DNA of 64,000 nt, taken from NCBI GenBank assembly GCA_046160045.1, contig JBJXGR010000089.1, positions 10,643 to 74,642 on the forward strand, in the 5' to 3' direction. This stretch comes from CAZGUX01 sp046160045. Its GTDB lineage: Bacteria; Acidobacteriota; Terriglobia; Bryobacterales; Bryobacteraceae. Each line of letters starts with the position of its first letter. Position 1 is the first letter of the stretch. This document shows positions 25,822 through 34,156 of the stretch, one piece after another. The notes under the pieces were generated by a model. It saw only the letters and a list, made by a program, of their open reading frames with translations, did not search any database and was not told the DNA's origin. A program made the position numbers and the translations under genes.

Positions 25822-27138
25822 ATGAGCGACCTCAGCACACAATTGCGCGCCTGCGGCGTGGTCGGGGCTGGCGGCGCCGGTTTTCCCGCCTACGTCAAGG
25901 CGGAATCCCGCGTGGAGTTCGTCCTCGCCAACGGCGCCGAATGCGAACCGCTGCTGCACAAGGACTACGAGATCATGAAGGCCTATCCGGCCGAGATCGT
26001 GGGCGGGATGCGGCGCATGATGGAATCGACTGGCGCCGGACGCGGGAAGTTCGGAATCAAGGAAAAGAACGCCAAAGCGGTCGAGGCCATTCAACGAGAG
26101 GTCGGCGATGCGCCGATCGACATGACGCTCCTGGGCGACTTCTATCCCTCCGGCGACGAGTACGAGTTGGTGTACTGGGCCACGGGCCGTCTCATCCCCC
26201 CGGCGGGAATTCCACTTCAGGTCGGCTGCGTGGTATCAAACGTCGAGACGCTGTACAACGTGGATCTGGCGGCGCGAGGCGAGGCCGTGACGCGAAAGTT
26301 CTTGTCGGTCGCCGGAGCGGTGCTGACGCCGAAGGCCTTCTGGGTTCCCGTCGGAACGACGCTCCGTGAGGTGATCGAACTGGCCGGGGGCGCCTCGGTC
26401 GAGGAATACGCCGTCTTCGTCAGCGGCCTGATGATGGGCACGCTGTCGCACAGCCTCGATGACGTGATCACCAAGACGACGGGTGGATTGATCTTGCTGC
26501 CGCGCGACCACTACCTGGTGACGCGCCGCGACCGCACCCCGGAATCGATGCGCCGGATCGGCAAGTCGGCGTGCGATCAGTGCAGCTACTGCACCGAGTT
26601 TTGTCCCCGATATCTGCTGGGCTACGACGTTCAGCCGCACAAAGTCATGCGGTCGCTGGGTTTTACCGCGAGCGGCAAGGATCTCTGGAACCAGTCGGCG
26701 GAGTTGTGCTGCGCGTGCGGACTCTGTACGTTGTACGCGTGCCCCGAGGATCTGTATCCGAAGGAAGCCTGCGACGAGTCGAAGCACGATATGCGGGCCG
26801 CCGGAATCAAGTTCGTCCAGCAGAAGCCCGTACGCGTCCATCCGATGAAAGACGGGCGGCGCGTGCCCCTGGCCATGTTGAGGAAGCGGTTAAAGGTGGA
26901 GCAGTACGAAAGCCCCACGCCGTTCGAGGAAGTTGCGTTCGAACCGGCATCGGTGCGGATTCCGCTCAAGCAGCACGCCGGTAAGGCTGCGCTCCCCATC
27001 GTGAAAGAAGGCAAAAAGGTGAAACGCGGCGACACGATCGGGAAGGCGCGCGAGGGCGAGTTGGGCGCGGACGTCCATGCCAGCATCTCCGGCAAAGTGA
27101 CGCGAGTCAGCGGCGAGGAAGTGGAGATTTCGGCGTGA
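25822..27138 (+). CDS. PduS-like cobalamin reductase/electron carrier protein
   Basis: A 438-residue iron-sulfur flavoprotein similar to PduS, the microcompartment-associated reductase, and related to RnfC and the 51-kDa subunit of complex I. Order: glycine-rich GAGGAGFPAYVKAE with the NGAECEPLL segment (nucleotide and flavin region), an SLBB domain around VGTTLREVIELAGG, two 4Fe-4S motifs (CDQCSYCTEFCP and CCACGLCTLYACP, about residues 250-310), and a C-terminal sandwich domain (KKVKRGDTIGKAREG). Its last four bases overlap the start of the shell-protein gene (GTGA), so the pair is translated together. No other pdu or eut genes are in the window. Start: ATG at 25822; no strong binding site is seen. 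Confidence 0.85.
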   Translation: MSDLSTQLRACGVVGAGGAGFPAYVKAESRVEFVLANGAECEPLLHKDYEIMKAYPAEIVGGMRRMMESTGAGRGKFGIKEKNAKAVEAIQREVGDAPIDMTLLGDFYPSGDEYELVYWATGRLIPPAGIPLQVGCVVSNVETLYNVDLAARGEAVTRKFLSVAGAVLTPKAFWVPVGTTLREVIELAGGASVEEYAVFVSGLMMGTLSHSLDDVITKTTGGLILLPRDHYLVTRRDRTPESMRRIGKSACDQCSYCTEFCPRYLLGYDVQPHKVMRSLGFTASGKDLWNQSAELCCACGLCTLYACPEDLYPKEACDESKHDMRAAGIKFVQQKPVRVHPMKDGRRVPLAMLRKRLKVEQYESPTPFEEVAFEPASVRIPLKQHAGKAALPIVKEGKKVKRGDTIGKAREGELGADVHASISGKVTRVSGEEVEISA

Positions 27139-27680
27139 CAGCCTTTGGACTGATTGAACTCACCAGCATCGCCGCGGGCTTTCAGGTCTGCGACGCGATG
27201 TTGAAGGCGGCGGGCGTGGAACTGGTCCTCTCGCGAAGCATCTGTTCCGGCAAGTACATGGTGCTGATTCGCGGCGGCGTCGCCTCCGTGCAGGCGAGTG
27301 TGGCGGCGGGCATCGCGGCGGGCGACTTCTCCGTGATCGACTCGTTCGTGATTCCCAACATCGACGAGTCCGTGGTGCCGGCGATTCGCGGCGTCAACAA
27401 AGTAGAAACGCTGGATGCGCTGGGCGTGATCGAGAGCTTTTCCGTGGCGTCGCTGATTGAAGGGGCTGACGCGGCGGTCAAGAGCGCGAACGTCCGCCTG
27501 ATTGAGATCCGGCTGGCAATGGCTCTCGGCGGGAAGGCCTTCGTGACCCTGACCGGATCGGTCGGCGATGTGCGCTCGGCGGTGGATGCAGGCGCGGCGG
27601 TGGTGGCGGCGAAAGGATTGCTCACCAACAAGGTAGTGATCCCGAATCCGAGGCCGGAACTGCTGTCCGAGATGATCTGA
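27135..27680 (+). CDS. PduT-like tandem-BMC shell protein
   Basis: A 181-residue trimeric bacterial microcompartment shell protein with two BMC domains in tandem (residues 3-85 and 95-180). The two halves begin FGLIELTSIAAGFQVCDAML and LGVIESFSVASLIEGADAA. C37 in SRSICSGKYMVL matches the pore-loop Cys that I recall as the iron-sulfur ligand in PduT; this needs a structural comparison. The start is GTG at 27135, overlapping the PduS-like gene by four bases. In known organelles PduT carries electrons across the shell to PduS, so the pair may form one electron path. The hexamer (BMC-H) and pentamer (BMC-P) genes that a shell needs are absent here and must lie elsewhere. Confidence 0.9.
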   Translation: MTAFGLIELTSIAAGFQVCDAMLKAAGVELVLSRSICSGKYMVLIRGGVASVQASVAAGIAAGDFSVIDSFVIPNIDESVVPAIRGVNKVETLDALGVIESFSVASLIEGADAAVKSANVRLIEIRLAMALGGKAFVTLTGSVGDVRSAVDAGAAVVAAKGLLTNKVVIPNPRPELLSEMI

Positions 27681-27731
27681 TCGTCTTTCCTGCGGTCGAA
27701 AGCGTCATTCTAGATCAGGCAGTGCAGGGTG

Positions 27732-27762
27732 CCGCCGGGCGACGTTTTGTGTCGCCCGGCGG
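27732..27762. terminator. strong hairpin downstream of the shell-protein gene
   Basis: CCGCCGGGCGAC, a GTTTTGT loop, then GTCGCCCGGCGG make a perfect 12-bp GC-rich stem 52 bp after the stop of the PduT-like gene. No T run follows, so it may act as a terminator with help or as an mRNA-stabilising hairpin. The rest of the 287-bp gap up to gspF holds REP-like copies and no gene. Confidence 0.5.
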
Positions 27763-27868
27763 GCGCCCGGTCAGACGGTTCGTGCCGGAGGACAACTGGC
27801 CGGAGCCTAGGCCTGTTAGAACGGTTCGCGCCGGCCGACCAACAACGTCGCCCGGCGCCACTGAGGAT

Positions 27869-27962
27869 GCCCGTTCCTTTTGGTCGCGGGCCGGTTGGAA
27901 TGCCCGCTCCCTTCCGGTCGCGGATTAGGTGGAATGCCCGCTCCCTTCCGGTCGCGGCTCTG
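27869..27962 (+). repeat. three REP-like repeat copies upstream of gspF
   Basis: Good copies lie at 27903-27923 (CCCGCTCCCTTCCGGTCGCG) and 27937-27962 (CCCGCTCCCTTCCGGTCGCG, then GCTC), with a weaker one near 27869-27890. The last ends five bases before the gspF start codon, so it covers the place where a ribosome binding site would be and no clear one is seen. Confidence 0.6.
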
Positions 27963-27967
27963 TTGAT

Positions 27968-29179
27968 ATGCAAGCGTTTCATTTCAAAGCGGTCGCCGCC
28001 GACGGCAAGCTCCGGACCGGCAATCTGCATGGTGAAAGCGAGAAATCCGTCGCCCGGGAACTGCGGAAGCAGGGGCTGAATCCGGTCTTTGTCGGCCTGG
28101 AACCGCAAAAGCCGGCGTTGCGGCTGGCGCTCCCGGAATGGAATCGCGGCAAGAGCCGCGACGTGCTCTTCTTCACGCAGGAAATGGCTACCCTGCTTTC
28201 CGCGGGCGTCCCCCTCGACCGCGCGCTGGGGATTTCCACGGAACTGACCGATCGCCCGGCGTTCCGGCTGGTCGTGCAGGATATCCTGCGGATCCTGAAG
28301 GGGGGCCGGTCCCTGGCCGACAGCCTGGCCCAGCATCCCAAACACTTCTCGGACCTCTATGTCAACATGATCCGCGCGGGCGAGGCGGCGGGCACGCTGG
28401 AGGTGATCTTCGAGCGCTTGTCCGAGTTCGAGAAATCGCGAGATGAACTGCGCGGGTACATCATCTCCTCCATGGTGTACCCCGGGTTGCTGACCGCAGT
28501 GGGCTTTGGCTCGATCCTGGTCCTGCTGCAATTCGTGGTGCCGCGGTTTGCCACCGTCTTCGAAGAGTCGAACATGAAGATGCCCCTGGCCGCCCAGTTG
28601 ATGATGGCTGCCAGCGATGGGGTGAGGACTTTCGGCCCATTTCTGTTCGGCGGCGGAGTGCTGGCGGCGCTGGGACTTCGCGCCTACATCGGGATACCCC
28701 AAGGACGGATGTGGTGGGATACGCTGCGGCTGAAGGCGCCGATGCTCGGTGACGCGTTGCGAAAAGCCGAGACGGCCCGTTTCGCCCGCGCAATGGCCAC
28801 CCTTGTGGCCAACAGCGTTCCGCTCGTTCAGTCCATCGGGATCTCGGCGGCTATACTCAACAATAAGAGGATTGCCGGAGCGCTGGAGGGAGTCGCCCAA
28901 GGTGTCAAGCGCGGCGAAGGGATCGCCGGCCCGGTGACGCGGGCGGCATGTTTTCCTCCGCTGGCCGGACATCTGTTGAGCGTAGGCGAAGAGACCGGGC
29001 GGCTGGATCAGATGTTCGCGCGAATGGCGGAAATCTATGAGGCAGACACCAAGGCTTCGATCCGGCGGTTCACCTCGCTGTTCGAGCCGGTGGTCATCCT
29101 GGTGATGGGAATCCTGGTGGGCGGTTTGATTCTGTCGATCCTGCTCGCCATTACGAGTATCAACGAGGTCGCCCTCTAA
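27968..29179 (+). CDS. gspF: type II secretion system protein F
   Basis: A 403-residue inner-membrane protein and the first gene of the secretion operon. It has two T2SSF domains: the first begins VLFFTQEMATLLSAGVPLDR (about residue 75), the second TARFARAMATLVANSVPLVQ (about residue 270), each followed by a long hydrophobic helix. GspF anchors the assembly ATPase and helps build the pseudopilus. The ATG at 27968 (MQAFHFKAVAADG) matches the family N-terminus; the frame is open further upstream but only through REP-like repeat. The stop overlaps the gspG start by one base (TAATG). The ATPase gene gspE that often precedes gspF is missing. Confidence 0.92.
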   Translation: MQAFHFKAVAADGKLRTGNLHGESEKSVARELRKQGLNPVFVGLEPQKPALRLALPEWNRGKSRDVLFFTQEMATLLSAGVPLDRALGISTELTDRPAFRLVVQDILRILKGGRSLADSLAQHPKHFSDLYVNMIRAGEAAGTLEVIFERLSEFEKSRDELRGYIISSMVYPGLLTAVGFGSILVLLQFVVPRFATVFEESNMKMPLAAQLMMAASDGVRTFGPFLFGGGVLAALGLRAYIGIPQGRMWWDTLRLKAPMLGDALRKAETARFARAMATLVANSVPLVQSIGISAAILNNKRIAGALEGVAQGVKRGEGIAGPVTRAACFPPLAGHLLSVGEETGRLDQMFARMAEIYEADTKASIRRFTSLFEPVVILVMGILVGGLILSILLAITSINEVAL

Positions 29180-29637
29180 TGACGCACGCTGCTGAATCCG
29201 ACGCCCCGCGAGTCTCCCGCCGCCGAGCGGCGCAGGCGGGCATCACCCTCATCGAAATGCTGGTGGTGGTGACCATCATTGCCCTGTTCGCCACCCTGGT
29301 GGCCCCGAATCTGTTCAAGCAGGCGGACAAGGCACGCGTGACGGCGGCCCAGACGCAGATGAACAACTTCGAGATCGCCCTGGCGCAGTACAAGCTCAGC
29401 ACCGGCACCTTTCCCACCACCGAACAGGGGCTGCAGGCGCTGCGAGTGAAGCCGGCCAACGCGCAAAACTGGGACGGGCCGTATTTGAAGAAAGAAATTC
29501 CTAACGATCCCTGGGGCCGGCCCTACGTCTATCGGTTTCCCGGGGAGCACGGAGACGAGCCGGATCTGATCTCGTACGGCGCCGACGGCCAACCCGGCGG
29601 GGAGAGCATCAACGCCGACGTCGTCAGTTGGAAATGA
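29179..29637 (+). CDS. gspG: type II secretion major pseudopilin G
   Basis: A 152-residue major pseudopilin. The prepilin motif QAGITLIEMLVVVTIIALFA has the conserved Glu at +5, but Ile rather than Phe after the cleaved Gly. Further G-type features are the TAAQTQMNNFEIALAQYKLS helix, TFPTTEQGLQAL and the C-terminal DPWGRPYVYRFPG and LISYGADGQPGGE, a calcium-site-like loop. A 20-residue basic leader precedes the cleavage site, longer than usual. It shares one base with gspF and its stop overlaps the next start by four bases. Confidence 0.93.
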   Translation: MTHAAESDAPRVSRRRAAQAGITLIEMLVVVTIIALFATLVAPNLFKQADKARVTAAQTQMNNFEIALAQYKLSTGTFPTTEQGLQALRVKPANAQNWDGPYLKKEIPNDPWGRPYVYRFPGEHGDEPDLISYGADGQPGGESINADVVSWK

Positions 29638-30107
29638 GCATGCGGCGAGCGGGCGTCACGCTGATCGAGATGTTGATCGTGGTGACGATCGTCAGCCTGG
29701 CGGCCACCGTGACCTACCCAAGCCTGCTCGCCGGCCTCGACAGCATCCGCCTGGCCGAATCCGCGGGGGCGGTGGCTAACCTGCTCACCGGCGCGCTCAA
29801 CCGGGTAGACCGCAAACAATTCCCCATCGAGATCGCCGTTTCGCCCGGCGAGAACGTCATTCAATTGACGTCCACCGAAGCCGGCTACCGGCGGGAATTG
29901 AAATTGAAAGACGGGGTATCGATTCGCGAGGTGCATCCGAAGCTGCCCGTGGAGACGCTGGAAACGCGGCGGTTTCTGGTGCTGCCGGGCGGCGCCGCGC
30001 CGCGGATCGGCATCGAACTGGGCAATCGCCACGGCTCGCGGCGACTGGTGCGCCTGGATCCGGTGACGGGCATCGCCCAAATCGAGACCCCACCGGCGGA
30101 GCCATGA
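29634..30107 (+). CDS. gspH: type II secretion minor pseudopilin H-like
   Basis: A pseudopilin of about 157 residues. The motif is RRAGVTLIEMLIVVTIVSLA, with Val at +1 and Glu at +5. The rest is beta-rich (RKQFPIEIAVSPGENVIQLT) and fits the H/X position in the operon order G-H-I-J-K. The ATG at 29634 was preferred over an in-frame TTG at 29628 because it gives the ATGA overlap seen throughout this operon. The family match is by motif and position; the C-terminal domain is too variable to assign alone. Confidence 0.75.
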   Translation: MSMRRAGVTLIEMLIVVTIVSLAATVTYPSLLAGLDSIRLAESAGAVANLLTGALNRVDRKQFPIEIAVSPGENVIQLTSTEAGYRRELKLKDGVSIREVHPKLPVETLETRRFLVLPGGAAPRIGIELGNRHGSRRLVRLDPVTGIAQIETPPAEP

Positions 30108-30565
30108 ACCAACGAGGGTTTACGCTGCTCGAAGTGCTGGTTGCCACCGCAATCATGGGGATCGCCGTGGTGGGCCTGCTTGCGGCGCTTTCCCGATCGG
30201 TCTCGAACGCCGCCCGCCTGACAACATACGACCGCGCCGCGCGCATCGCCCGATCGCAGATGGACTCCCTGCTGATGACCCCGGAGATGCCGCGCCTGAT
30301 CGCGTTCGAGCAGCCGATTGACCCCGATCTGCTCGGCGGCGCCAAGGGCGGATGGCGCGCGCGCCTGACCCCGTTTGAAGGCCCGCCGGGAGCGACGCCG
30401 GGATCACCCATCCTGGAACGGCTGGAACTGGAGGTCTGGTGGATGTCCGGTGCACAAAGACGGTCGCTCAAGCTGGAAGGCTACCGGGAGGGCCTGTTGA
30501 AACCGGAGGACGCCGCGTTGCCGTTCGCCCTCGATATGCCGGAAGGCGAGCCGGTCCAGCCATGA
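30104..30565 (+). CDS. gspI: type II secretion minor pseudopilin I
   Basis: A 153-residue minor pseudopilin that, with J and K, forms the tip of the pseudopilus. The prepilin motif is QRGFTLLEVLVATAIMGIAV, with the usual Phe at +1 and Glu at +5, after a four-residue leader typical of GspI. The following ARIARSQMDSLLMTP helix is also I-like. It overlaps both neighbours by four bases (ATGA). Confidence 0.85.
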   Translation: MNQRGFTLLEVLVATAIMGIAVVGLLAALSRSVSNAARLTTYDRAARIARSQMDSLLMTPEMPRLIAFEQPIDPDLLGGAKGGWRARLTPFEGPPGATPGSPILERLELEVWWMSGAQRRSLKLEGYREGLLKPEDAALPFALDMPEGEPVQP

Positions 30566-31308
30566 GCAGACCCGTTCGCCGGCGCGATCAGGCAGGCATC
30601 ACGTTGCTCGAGGTTCTGGTTGCCGTAACTCTCCTCAGTATTCTCTCGACGGGCGTCCTGGTCTCCATGGGCTCCGGCCTGAGCGCGATGTCGAGGACCC
30701 GGGAGCGGCTGATGGAGAATCGCCGTATCGTCGGCGCGCAGCGCATTCTGGACAGCCAGATTCAGGGGTTCATCCCCGCGATCGCTCTGTGCAGTCCGGG
30801 CGATGACCAGCCGCGCACCAAGCTGCCGTTCTTCCAGGGCGAGCCGCAGTCGATGCGCTTCGTGTCGGCGTATTCCCTGCAGGAGGCCTGGCGCGGATAC
30901 CCGCGCATTCTCGAGTACCTGGTGATCCCGAAGCCGGACGGCAACGGTGTTCGTCTGGTCGTCAATGAACTTCTGTATGCGGGGCCCCTGACGACCGGAT
31001 CGCTCTGCCTGGGCCGCGCTCCCGATCCCGCGCTGGGCATGGAAATGACCCGCTTCCGGCCGATCCAGGTGGGACCGGGTTCCTTCGTCCTGGCGGACAA
31101 TCTGGCGTACTGCCGATTCTCCTACCAAGAAGTCCTGCCGCAGGCTCCCTACGCTCGATGGCTGCCGGCCTGGAGCCAGGTGCTTTGGCCGCGCGCCATC
31201 CGTATCGAGATGGCCCCAATCGAAGCGAACCTGGCCAAGGTGTCCCCTCTCACCGTGACGGCCCCTATGCGGGTGGACCGTTTCCCGATTTTTGACTATG
31301 TCGACTGA
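30562..31308 (+). CDS. gspJ: type II secretion minor pseudopilin J
   Basis: A 248-residue pseudopilin with the motif QAGITLLEVLVAVTLLSILS (Ile at +1, Glu at +5). The size and the long beta-rich periplasmic domain (for example YPRILEYLVIPKPDGNG) fit GspJ. The ATG at 30562 is chosen because it gives the ATGA overlap with gspI and a short basic leader (MSRPVRRRDQAG). The 3' end overlaps gspK by 11 bases. Confidence 0.85.
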   Translation: MSRPVRRRDQAGITLLEVLVAVTLLSILSTGVLVSMGSGLSAMSRTRERLMENRRIVGAQRILDSQIQGFIPAIALCSPGDDQPRTKLPFFQGEPQSMRFVSAYSLQEAWRGYPRILEYLVIPKPDGNGVRLVVNELLYAGPLTTGSLCLGRAPDPALGMEMTRFRPIQVGPGSFVLADNLAYCRFSYQEVLPQAPYARWLPAWSQVLWPRAIRIEMAPIEANLAKVSPLTVTAPMRVDRFPIFDYVD

Positions 31309-32278
31309 CCCGCGCCGTGGCGGAGCGTTGCTGACGGTCCTGTGGCTGGCCGCCGGACTCTCGGCAATCGTCTTCACGGTGGCCAACACCGTGCGCGGCG
31401 AGACCGAGCGCGCCACCAACGCGGTGGACGACGTGCGCGCGTACTACCTCGCCACCGGCGCGGTCGAGCGGACGATTCTCTACATGCGCTGGGGGCCGCA
31501 ACACCTGCGTCCCGACGGTTCACCGCGCTATTACTCGCCGGGCATGTCGAGACTGTATTACCGGTTTCCTGGGGGCGATACGGACGTGGAGATACTTCCG
31601 GAAACCGCCAAAATTAACATCAACGTCGCGCCGGTCGAGGAACTGACCGCGCTTTTGGCGGCGCTGGCGGTTCCCCTGAATCGGGCCACGACCATCGCCG
31701 CCGCGATCGCCGACTGGCGGTCCCCGAATCCGGCCGGCGGGCCCAGCCTGTTCGACACGTTTTATCTGGCGCAGAGGCCGTCTTTTCTGGCCCGGCATGC
31801 GTCCTTTGAAGAGATCGAGGAATTACTGGTGGTGCAGGGAATGACGCCGGATCTCTTCTACGGAACCATCACGCACGACATCAACGGAAGGCTGGTCCCG
31901 ATCGGTGGATTGAGGGATTGCGTGACGGTATTCGGCGCCAACGGCCAGTTCGACGTCAACTCGGCGCATCCGGCCGTGCTGCAGGCGGCGGGAGTTCCGC
32001 CGCAGGTCGTCGCGACGATCGTGGAGCGGAGGAAGTTCGCTCCGTTTGGTCCCAATGAACTGCCGATGTTGATCCAGTCAGCGGGGCCGGCCGGCACTCG
32101 GCTCAGGCTTGGGGGCAGCACGCTGTTCACCCTGCGGGCGACGGCCCGGCTGAGATTATCGAATGGCCAACTCTCCGACCTCCGCCGGAGTGTCGCGGCA
32201 CTCGTGAAACTGATGCCGCCAGGCTACGACAAGCCCCACCACATCATGCGCTGGTACGACAACGCGTGGCGCAACTGA
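31298..32278 (+). CDS. gspK: type II secretion minor pseudopilin K
   Basis: A 326-residue protein of the GspK type, the largest pseudopilin, which caps the tip. The N-terminal motif RRGGALLTVLWLAAGLSAIV lacks the Glu at +5, as is normal for K. Later segments TAKININVAPVEELTALLAAL and GQFDVNSAHPAVLQAAGVP are the helix-hairpin-helix-like repeats that mark this family. ATG at 31298; a TTG at 31292 is an alternative. Confidence 0.9.
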   Translation: MSTDPRRGGALLTVLWLAAGLSAIVFTVANTVRGETERATNAVDDVRAYYLATGAVERTILYMRWGPQHLRPDGSPRYYSPGMSRLYYRFPGGDTDVEILPETAKININVAPVEELTALLAALAVPLNRATTIAAAIADWRSPNPAGGPSLFDTFYLAQRPSFLARHASFEEIEELLVVQGMTPDLFYGTITHDINGRLVPIGGLRDCVTVFGANGQFDVNSAHPAVLQAAGVPPQVVATIVERRKFAPFGPNELPMLIQSAGPAGTRLRLGGSTLFTLRATARLRLSNGQLSDLRRSVAALVKLMPPGYDKPHHIMRWYDNAWRN

Positions 32279-32282
32279 CGTG

Positions 32283-33578
32283 ATGCAACTCCGCAACTTA
32301 GTGGCCGTGGGAACGGCCGCCGGAATCGAGATCCTCGACGACTGCCTGAATGTGGTCGTCGCTCGGGTCCGCCCGTCCGGCGTCGAGGTGGCTGCCAGAC
32401 TGGCCATCCAGTCATACCGCACTCGGCCTGCCGCCGAGTGGGGGGCCGAGTACACCGGGTTTCTTCGCAAGCTGGGGTTGGGACACATCAGTGCCACGGT
32501 GCTGCTTCCCCGGCGGGACGTCATCGTGCGGCAGATCCACTTACCCGGCGTGAAGGACAAGGACCTGATCCCGGCGATCGGTTTCCAGATCGAAAACCTG
32601 CACCCCTATGGCGACGAAGACGTGGCCTGGGCGTGGCAGCGCATTTCGTCGAACGGCGCTTTGTTGCTTGGCATCGTGCGCCAGCAGTACTTGCAGGAGT
32701 GGCTCGATCGCTTCGCCGAGGCCGGCGTTGCCCTGGCCGGAGTGACGTTTTCCCCCGCCGTGCTGTTCTGCGCCTCGCGAGTGTACGGCGTCCCCGCATC
32801 GCGGGACTTCCTGGCCGCCCGCCGGGGTGAAGCCGGCGGCGTCGAACTGTATGGCGAAAGCGCGAGCCGCCCGCTGTTCTCGGCTGAATTCGACACTGGG
32901 GTGGAGCGTGCCGCTCCGCTCGCTCTGGCCGAGTTGCGCCTGCCTGCGGGCACCCCTCTGGCCTCGTGGGAAGGGGTGTTGCCTCCGCCGCGGCTCGCGG
33001 CTGATTTCGATGTGTCGCGCAACGCGTTCGCCTACGCGGCTGCGCTCGCGGGAGCCGTCCCCCGATTGGCGCCCGCCGCCAACCTGCTGCCCGAAGAACT
33101 GCGTGTTTCGCGCTCGCGCGCGGCCTTGGTGCCCTCGATCGTGTTGGGGATTGTTCTCACGCTCCTCTCAGGCGCTCTGCTCGGATTCAACGCGTATAGC
33201 GAGAAGCGGTACCTGGCGACGATCAGGGGAGAGATCGGGCGTCTCCAGCCCAAAGTTGCCGTCGCCGCGAAGTACGACAAGGCGACCCTTGCGGCGCGGC
33301 AGCGAATCGCCGTTCTCAATTCCTATCGCAAGCGGACCAGGAGCGATCTCGACGCCCTGGCCGAGTTGACCCGGCTGATCGCCCCGCCTGCCTGGACCAA
33401 CTACGTGCAGATCGACCGTTCGTCCGTCGTCGTCGCGGGTGAGGCCGATCAGGCGGCGCCCCTCCTGCAGATTCTCGACCAGTCGCCGCACTTCAAGAAC
33501 TCCCAGTTCTCGGTCGCGATTGCGCGCACCGGCGCCGGCGACCTGTTCCGCATTCGCAGCGAGAGAGAAATGAAATGA
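32283..33578 (+). CDS. gspL: GspL/PilM-PilN-like assembly platform protein
   Basis: A 431-residue protein. The cytoplasmic part (residues 1-275) resembles the actin-like PilM/GspL fold (VVVARVRPSGVEVAARLAIQ, VLLPRRDVIVRQIHLPG, DKDLIPAIGFQIE). One membrane helix follows (SIVLGIVLTLLSGALLGF, about residue 282), then a coiled periplasmic part like PilN (YLATIRGEIGRLQPKV). It should link the ATPase to the inner-membrane platform. ATG at 32283 used; a GTG lies one codon upstream. The 3' end overlaps the next gene by four bases. Confidence 0.78.
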   Translation: MQLRNLVAVGTAAGIEILDDCLNVVVARVRPSGVEVAARLAIQSYRTRPAAEWGAEYTGFLRKLGLGHISATVLLPRRDVIVRQIHLPGVKDKDLIPAIGFQIENLHPYGDEDVAWAWQRISSNGALLLGIVRQQYLQEWLDRFAEAGVALAGVTFSPAVLFCASRVYGVPASRDFLAARRGEAGGVELYGESASRPLFSAEFDTGVERAAPLALAELRLPAGTPLASWEGVLPPPRLAADFDVSRNAFAYAAALAGAVPRLAPAANLLPEELRVSRSRAALVPSIVLGIVLTLLSGALLGFNAYSEKRYLATIRGEIGRLQPKVAVAAKYDKATLAARQRIAVLNSYRKRTRSDLDALAELTRLIAPPAWTNYVQIDRSSVVVAGEADQAAPLLQILDQSPHFKNSQFSVAIARTGAGDLFRIRSEREMK

Positions 33579-34156
33579 CGATCAACAAACGCGATCGCCG
33601 CGCTTTGTTGTTGTTGGGCATTGCCGTGATCATCACCCTGATCTGGCGCTCCCGCCTCGAAGACAGCCCGGCGGAAGAGTCGAAAGCTGCGGTCAGCGTT
33701 CCGTCAGCCGAGAAGCAACTTCTGCGTTTGCGGCAGATCGAGGCCACAATCCCGGCGAAAGATGCATTGCTGAAAGACGTGACCAGGCAGGCGGATGGCC
33801 TGGAGCAGGGACTGCTGCAGGCAGAAACAGCCGCCCAGGCTCAGGCGCAACTGTTGCAGACGATCCGTCGCGTCGGCAAGACGGAAGGCATTGATACCCG
33901 GGGCGGCGAGATCGGCGCGGTCCGCGTCCTTGGGGAGGAATACGGAGAGGTCTCCGTGGCCGTGACGTTCGACTGTCAGATCGAGCAACTGCTGAATCTC
34001 CTGGCTGCTCTCAACGCGGAGCCCAAGTTGCTTGCCACCGAGGACCTCCGCATCTCCTCGGCGAACAACAAGGAGAAGAAGCTGAATGTGCGGCTCGCGG
34101 TTTCCGGGGTTGTCGATAAGAAACTGGTTCCGGAAAAGAGAGGCCCGGCGTTATGA
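33575..34156 (+). CDS. gspM: GspM-like inner-membrane protein
   Basis: A 193-residue bitopic protein: a short basic N-terminus, a membrane helix (ALLLLGIAVIITLIW, residues 11-25), a coiled coil (about 45-100, rich in Gln and Ala) and a ferredoxin-like periplasmic domain (GEVSVAVTFDCQIEQLLNLL). This is the layout of GspM/PilO, which partners GspL. Sequence similarity is too weak to name it without its place between L and the C-like gene. It overlaps both neighbours by four bases (ATGA). Confidence 0.7.
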   Translation: MTINKRDRRALLLLGIAVIITLIWRSRLEDSPAEESKAAVSVPSAEKQLLRLRQIEATIPAKDALLKDVTRQADGLEQGLLQAETAAQAQAQLLQTIRRVGKTEGIDTRGGEIGAVRVLGEEYGEVSVAVTFDCQIEQLLNLLAALNAEPKLLATEDLRISSANNKEKKLNVRLAVSGVVDKKLVPEKRGPAL

